Source: Phoronis australis
Lineage: Eukaryota; Phoronida; Phoronidae
Direction of reading: 5' to 3'
Assembly (NCBI GenBank): GCA_002633005.1
Contig: NMRA01000180.1
Coordinates: forward strand, 323,699 to 370,849
DNA: 47,151 bases
The translations under genes and the position numbers were made by a program. Under the pieces are notes generated by a model. It saw only the letters and a program-made list of their open reading frames with translations. It was not told where the DNA came from and did no database searches. Position 1 is the first letter of the stretch. Each line of letters starts with the position of its first letter. This document shows positions 44,613-47,151 of the stretch, one piece after another.

Positions 44613-44715
44613 ATGCAGGACATCGTTGCAAGTGTAGAAAATGTAACTTTTGACATAGAAATTGCGCTGGAGCAGCAATTAGGAGCGGTTCCGCTCCCTT
44701 TTCCTGGAATGGATA
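44613..44715 (+). CDS. CPSF4 exon 1
   Basis: 34 codons plus one base, ending at donor GATA/GTAAGT. It carries the conserved acidic-hydrophobic N-terminus of the family and no zinc finger. Confidence 0.93.
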
Positions 44716-47151
44716 GTAAGTTATCAGGTTGTCGGCCAAATCTCGAGTCGAAATTCGACTCGAATGAAGTCGAAGACTTGAAGTACAAAACATGTATCTG
44801 GGGCACCCGCTTACTGTCTGCCCTGTCTGTAAACGACCTAGCTATGTTAACCGATCTCTGAAGTGGTTATTTTTTACAATCCGACTCCGTTAACGTACAT
44901 ACTTGATACTACTATTTTCTGATTCCTCTAGTCATGGTGTTTCCAAAATGTATCGCTTGTACTGATTCAGTGATTGGTGGATTATTATTCACAATTTCTG
45001 AGTTTTCCAAAACGTTCATTTGCAATGCGGATTTTTAAAAGTGGGAAACTGTCGGCAGGATTGATAACTAACGGAGATGTCAAGTGTTTTCGAGGAAACA
45101 CGCTCATGTTTTTTCTATTGAAGTTTTGAAGAGGAAATCCTTTATAAATGACTATTACTGTTTTTTACTGAGAGTTTCCCTAACATGCCACGCGGTATCT
45201 TCTAGCCAATTTTGGGGTCTTTTTGACACACGCATGATCATTGTAGTTATCATTCCTGCTGACAGGTGTCGCAGTTTTATAATGGCGGTCACTCAAGAAC
45301 ACCTCGTAAAAACGGTGAATGCATGAATAAAAAGAGCCTAATCGGTATGAGTAATGCATTTTTGGAATCACCATGATCACCCTGACGAGAGGATTCAGAA
45401 AATATTAATATCAAGTATGTACGTTAATGGAGTCGGATTGTAAATAATAACCGCGTCCACTATGTATGTATTTTTTTAAACCTGTTATAGTTGTTCTCTT
45501 TTTTGTTGATCTTCATTGTTATACACATAGTGTACCTAATTATTACTATTCCTAAATATCGGGCATTTCACAAAATCTTACTTGAAGCCTAATCTGAGAA
45601 TTAAATGACAACAATTTTTGTTCTGCTCTAACGCATTCAATGTCCGGCACCGTCTCGTTTTTTTGCAGCGTTGCCTCGTTTTGATTTCACCGAGAGAGGG
45701 TGAAGTTTAGACCCCCAAGTCGGCCTAAAATGGACGATCGCATGAATCGGTTATAAAAGTTGAAAACAAAATCTTTTTCCACAATGAAATCATCTCATTG
45801 AACTGGCAATATGTTACTGTTTCATTTTTTCATGCGCTTTCAAACTCAAGTCAAACCCCGGCACGCACGTGCGGGTGTCATACCAAGAAGGCAAAGAGAT
45901 ACTAAAAACTGCAGTGAGTTTGCACGTGCTTTATTCGTCTGCACTGATTCATCGAAACGACTTGGGCCGTCATCAGATTTCACTTTATGGATAACTTTGT
46001 TGCGAATGGAGCTGTGTTCCAGCAGCATGTATGTCAAAACACTCAAGCTGAAATTTGGCAACAAGGTGCCCGCGGCCATTACTTGGTTAGTCAGTTTTCT
46101 GCGGTGTGGTGTATGGGGAAACATGGTGTCCGATATTTAGGTTCTCCGAGGGTTTGCTCGTTGTTTTTTTAAAGATCAATCAGAACATAAATGTGGCTTT
46201 CAGTGACAAGATATAATAACAGAACAATTCTGTAAAGGTAAGTCTTTCTTACAGCAAAAAATGTGGCAAAACGTCTGATAATTAGGTCACTTGACTGTAC
46301 AGTGACATAATACTCTGCTTCTGGTCTGGAGAGAGAGTGTGGTCACTTAACCAAGAACTTTGTGACATTTGCACGCTCCTTTTGCTAACTTTTTGCGACA
46401 TCTCTCGGGAGCAATATTTGCTCGGAAATTTGGTTTGCTGGTATTAAAATACCAGAAATTTATTATGGAGTGGAAACAGTTCCGATAATTTGTTGTGACA
46501 TGTACGCAAGCTTATGCCGTCATGGTAGATGAACAGTTCATTGAAGAATTGGTGAAAAAAGAAACTGGTGAATAGGTGACGTTATAATTCATAGCGCTGA
46601 AAGCCGACTTGTGCTATTTTGGTATAATGACAATTTTTAGTGCAAATTTTGTTCACTCGTGCCATTAATTTTGTGTCATTTTTTACCTTTTTTACTGACA
46701 TCTGTACAAAGATGTTAATTTGTACAACTTTGCACTAAGGCTACACTGTGTTGAGGGGAAGATAATTATGTTCTCCATCCATATTTTGCTCATTGTTTCC
46801 CATTTGTTATTTAAAAGTACTGTAATTTATACGTACCTCGTAACAGGTCACGTGTATTTTAAGAATTGTGTGCGATGGAGTGTATTATTTCATCGCAGAA
46901 ATGTGTGCGTGGTGAGAGATATTTTTTCTTATTTCAGAGTCTGGTGCTGCCATTTGCATTTTCTACCGCAGAAATATGTGCATGCATGGTGCTGCTTGTC
47001 CGTACCGGCATGTGCGTGGCGACCGTGCGGTCGTGTGTAAGCATTGGCTACGAGGTCTGTGTAAAAAAGGTGATGATTGTGAGTTCTTACACGAGTATGA
47101 CATGACGAAGATGCCCGAATGTTACTTCTATCAAAGACATGGTATGTGCAT
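44613..47151 (+). CDS. CPSF4 (CPSF30), cleavage and polyadenylation factor 30 kDa subunit, partial
   Basis: Two exons, 44613-44715 and 46938-47151, join in phase 1 (GAT A/AG TCT) to give M-D-K-S-G-A-A, exactly as in animal CPSF4. The protein is the CCCH zinc-finger subunit of CPSF that helps recognise AAUAAA in nuclear pre-mRNA. The N-terminus M-Q-D-I-V-A-S-V is followed by E-Q-Q-L-G-A and P-L-P-F-P-G-M-D. Two complete C-x7-C-x5-C-x3-H fingers follow (C-I-F-Y-R-R-N-M-C ... C-P-Y-R-H and C-K-H-W-L-R-G-L-C ... C-E-F-L-H), then E-Y-D-M-T-K-M-P-E-C opening finger 3. The window ends about 105 residues in; the remaining fingers and any zinc knuckle lie beyond it. The first intron is 2222 bp and holds a MITE. 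Confidence 0.95.
44865..45452. mobile_element. 588-bp inverted-repeat element in CPSF4 intron 1
   Basis: Arms of about 115 bp at each end read GGTTATT, then TTTACAATCCGACTCC, then TTAACGTACATACTTGATA, then TTTTCTGA-TCCTCT in inverse orientation, about 80% identical. There is no transposase and no clear target duplication. The fragment at 24947-25145 is related. The arms could form a long hairpin in the CPSF4 pre-mRNA. Confidence 0.85.
45453..46937. other. rest of CPSF4 intron 1
   Basis: AT-rich intron ending in the polypyrimidine tract TTTTTTCTTATTTCAG. Apart from the ORF pair at 45811-46140, nothing is seen. Confidence 0.6.
45811..46140. other. two overlapping antisense ORFs in CPSF4 intron 1, unknown
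   Basis: A 109-codon plus ORF and a 92-codon minus ORF overlap in a GC-richer patch. The minus frame (N-Q-V-M-A-A-G-T-L-L-P-N-F-S-L) looks somewhat protein-like. I recognise neither, and splice support is lacking. A transposon fragment is the likeliest explanation. Confidence 0.25.
46938..47151 (+). CDS. CPSF4 exon 2 (runs to the window edge)
   Basis: Acceptor TTATTTCAG, then two bases completing Lys, 70 codons and two bases at the edge. Fingers 1 and 2 are complete. Finger 3 begins C-Y-F-Y-Q-R-H-G-M-C with the correct C-x8-C spacing if read straight through. G/GTATGT at 47141-47147 also looks like a strong donor, so the exon could end at 47141. Confidence 0.93.

Overview
The window is eukaryotic (metazoan) nuclear DNA. 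It is AT-rich and sparse in genes. Coding sequence lies in short exons bounded by GT-AG introns that keep reading phase, and the space between is full of inverted-repeat DNA transposons, MITEs, minisatellites and duplicated fragments. Protein content points to an animal, probably a marine invertebrate: a metazoan-type CPSF4, a BCMA/TACI-like TNF receptor, a GPI-anchored Ly6/quiver-like protein and a THAP domain. The phylum cannot be read from this sequence.

Layout. 1-9 kb is repeat-dominated. A 2.5 kb hAT-type transposon (2000-4528) has matching terminal repeats, a 5-bp target duplication and a decayed, intron-containing transposase. A weak coding candidate of unknown function lies on the minus strand at 6.1-6.8 kb. 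A roughly 62-bp minisatellite (9.5-10.8 kb) is interrupted by a 316-bp element with a perfect 6-bp target duplication. From 17.93 to 11.47 kb, minus strand, four consecutive exons encode a single-pass TNF-receptor-like protein with one BCMA-like cysteine-rich domain; its first exon was not found. Between the ectodomain exon and the transmembrane exon lies a decayed duplicate of the transmembrane exon, split by a 2.35 kb element that itself holds a 1.5 kb element.

18-25.6 kb has no supportable gene, and contains an assembly gap at 22686-22910. At 25.7-26.4 kb a THAP-domain ORF and an acidic ORF converge inside 21-bp inverted repeats. Next to them is a 336-bp array of the palindrome AAAACTTAAGTTTT with its own inverted ends. 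A complete three-exon Ly6/quiver-like gene runs on the minus strand from 33.67 to 30.84 kb. 33.7-44.6 kb is mostly non-coding with several related MITEs. CPSF4 begins at 44613 on the plus strand and runs off the right edge; its first intron (2.2 kb) contains a 588-bp inverted-repeat element.

The genes do not form a pathway. CPSF4 is housekeeping mRNA 3'-end processing; the TNF receptor and Ly6 protein are cell-surface proteins. The most notable structures are the BCMA-like receptor and its nested exon-duplicate/transposon history, the palindromic CTTAAG array beside the convergent THAP pair, and the hAT family with 5-bp duplications.
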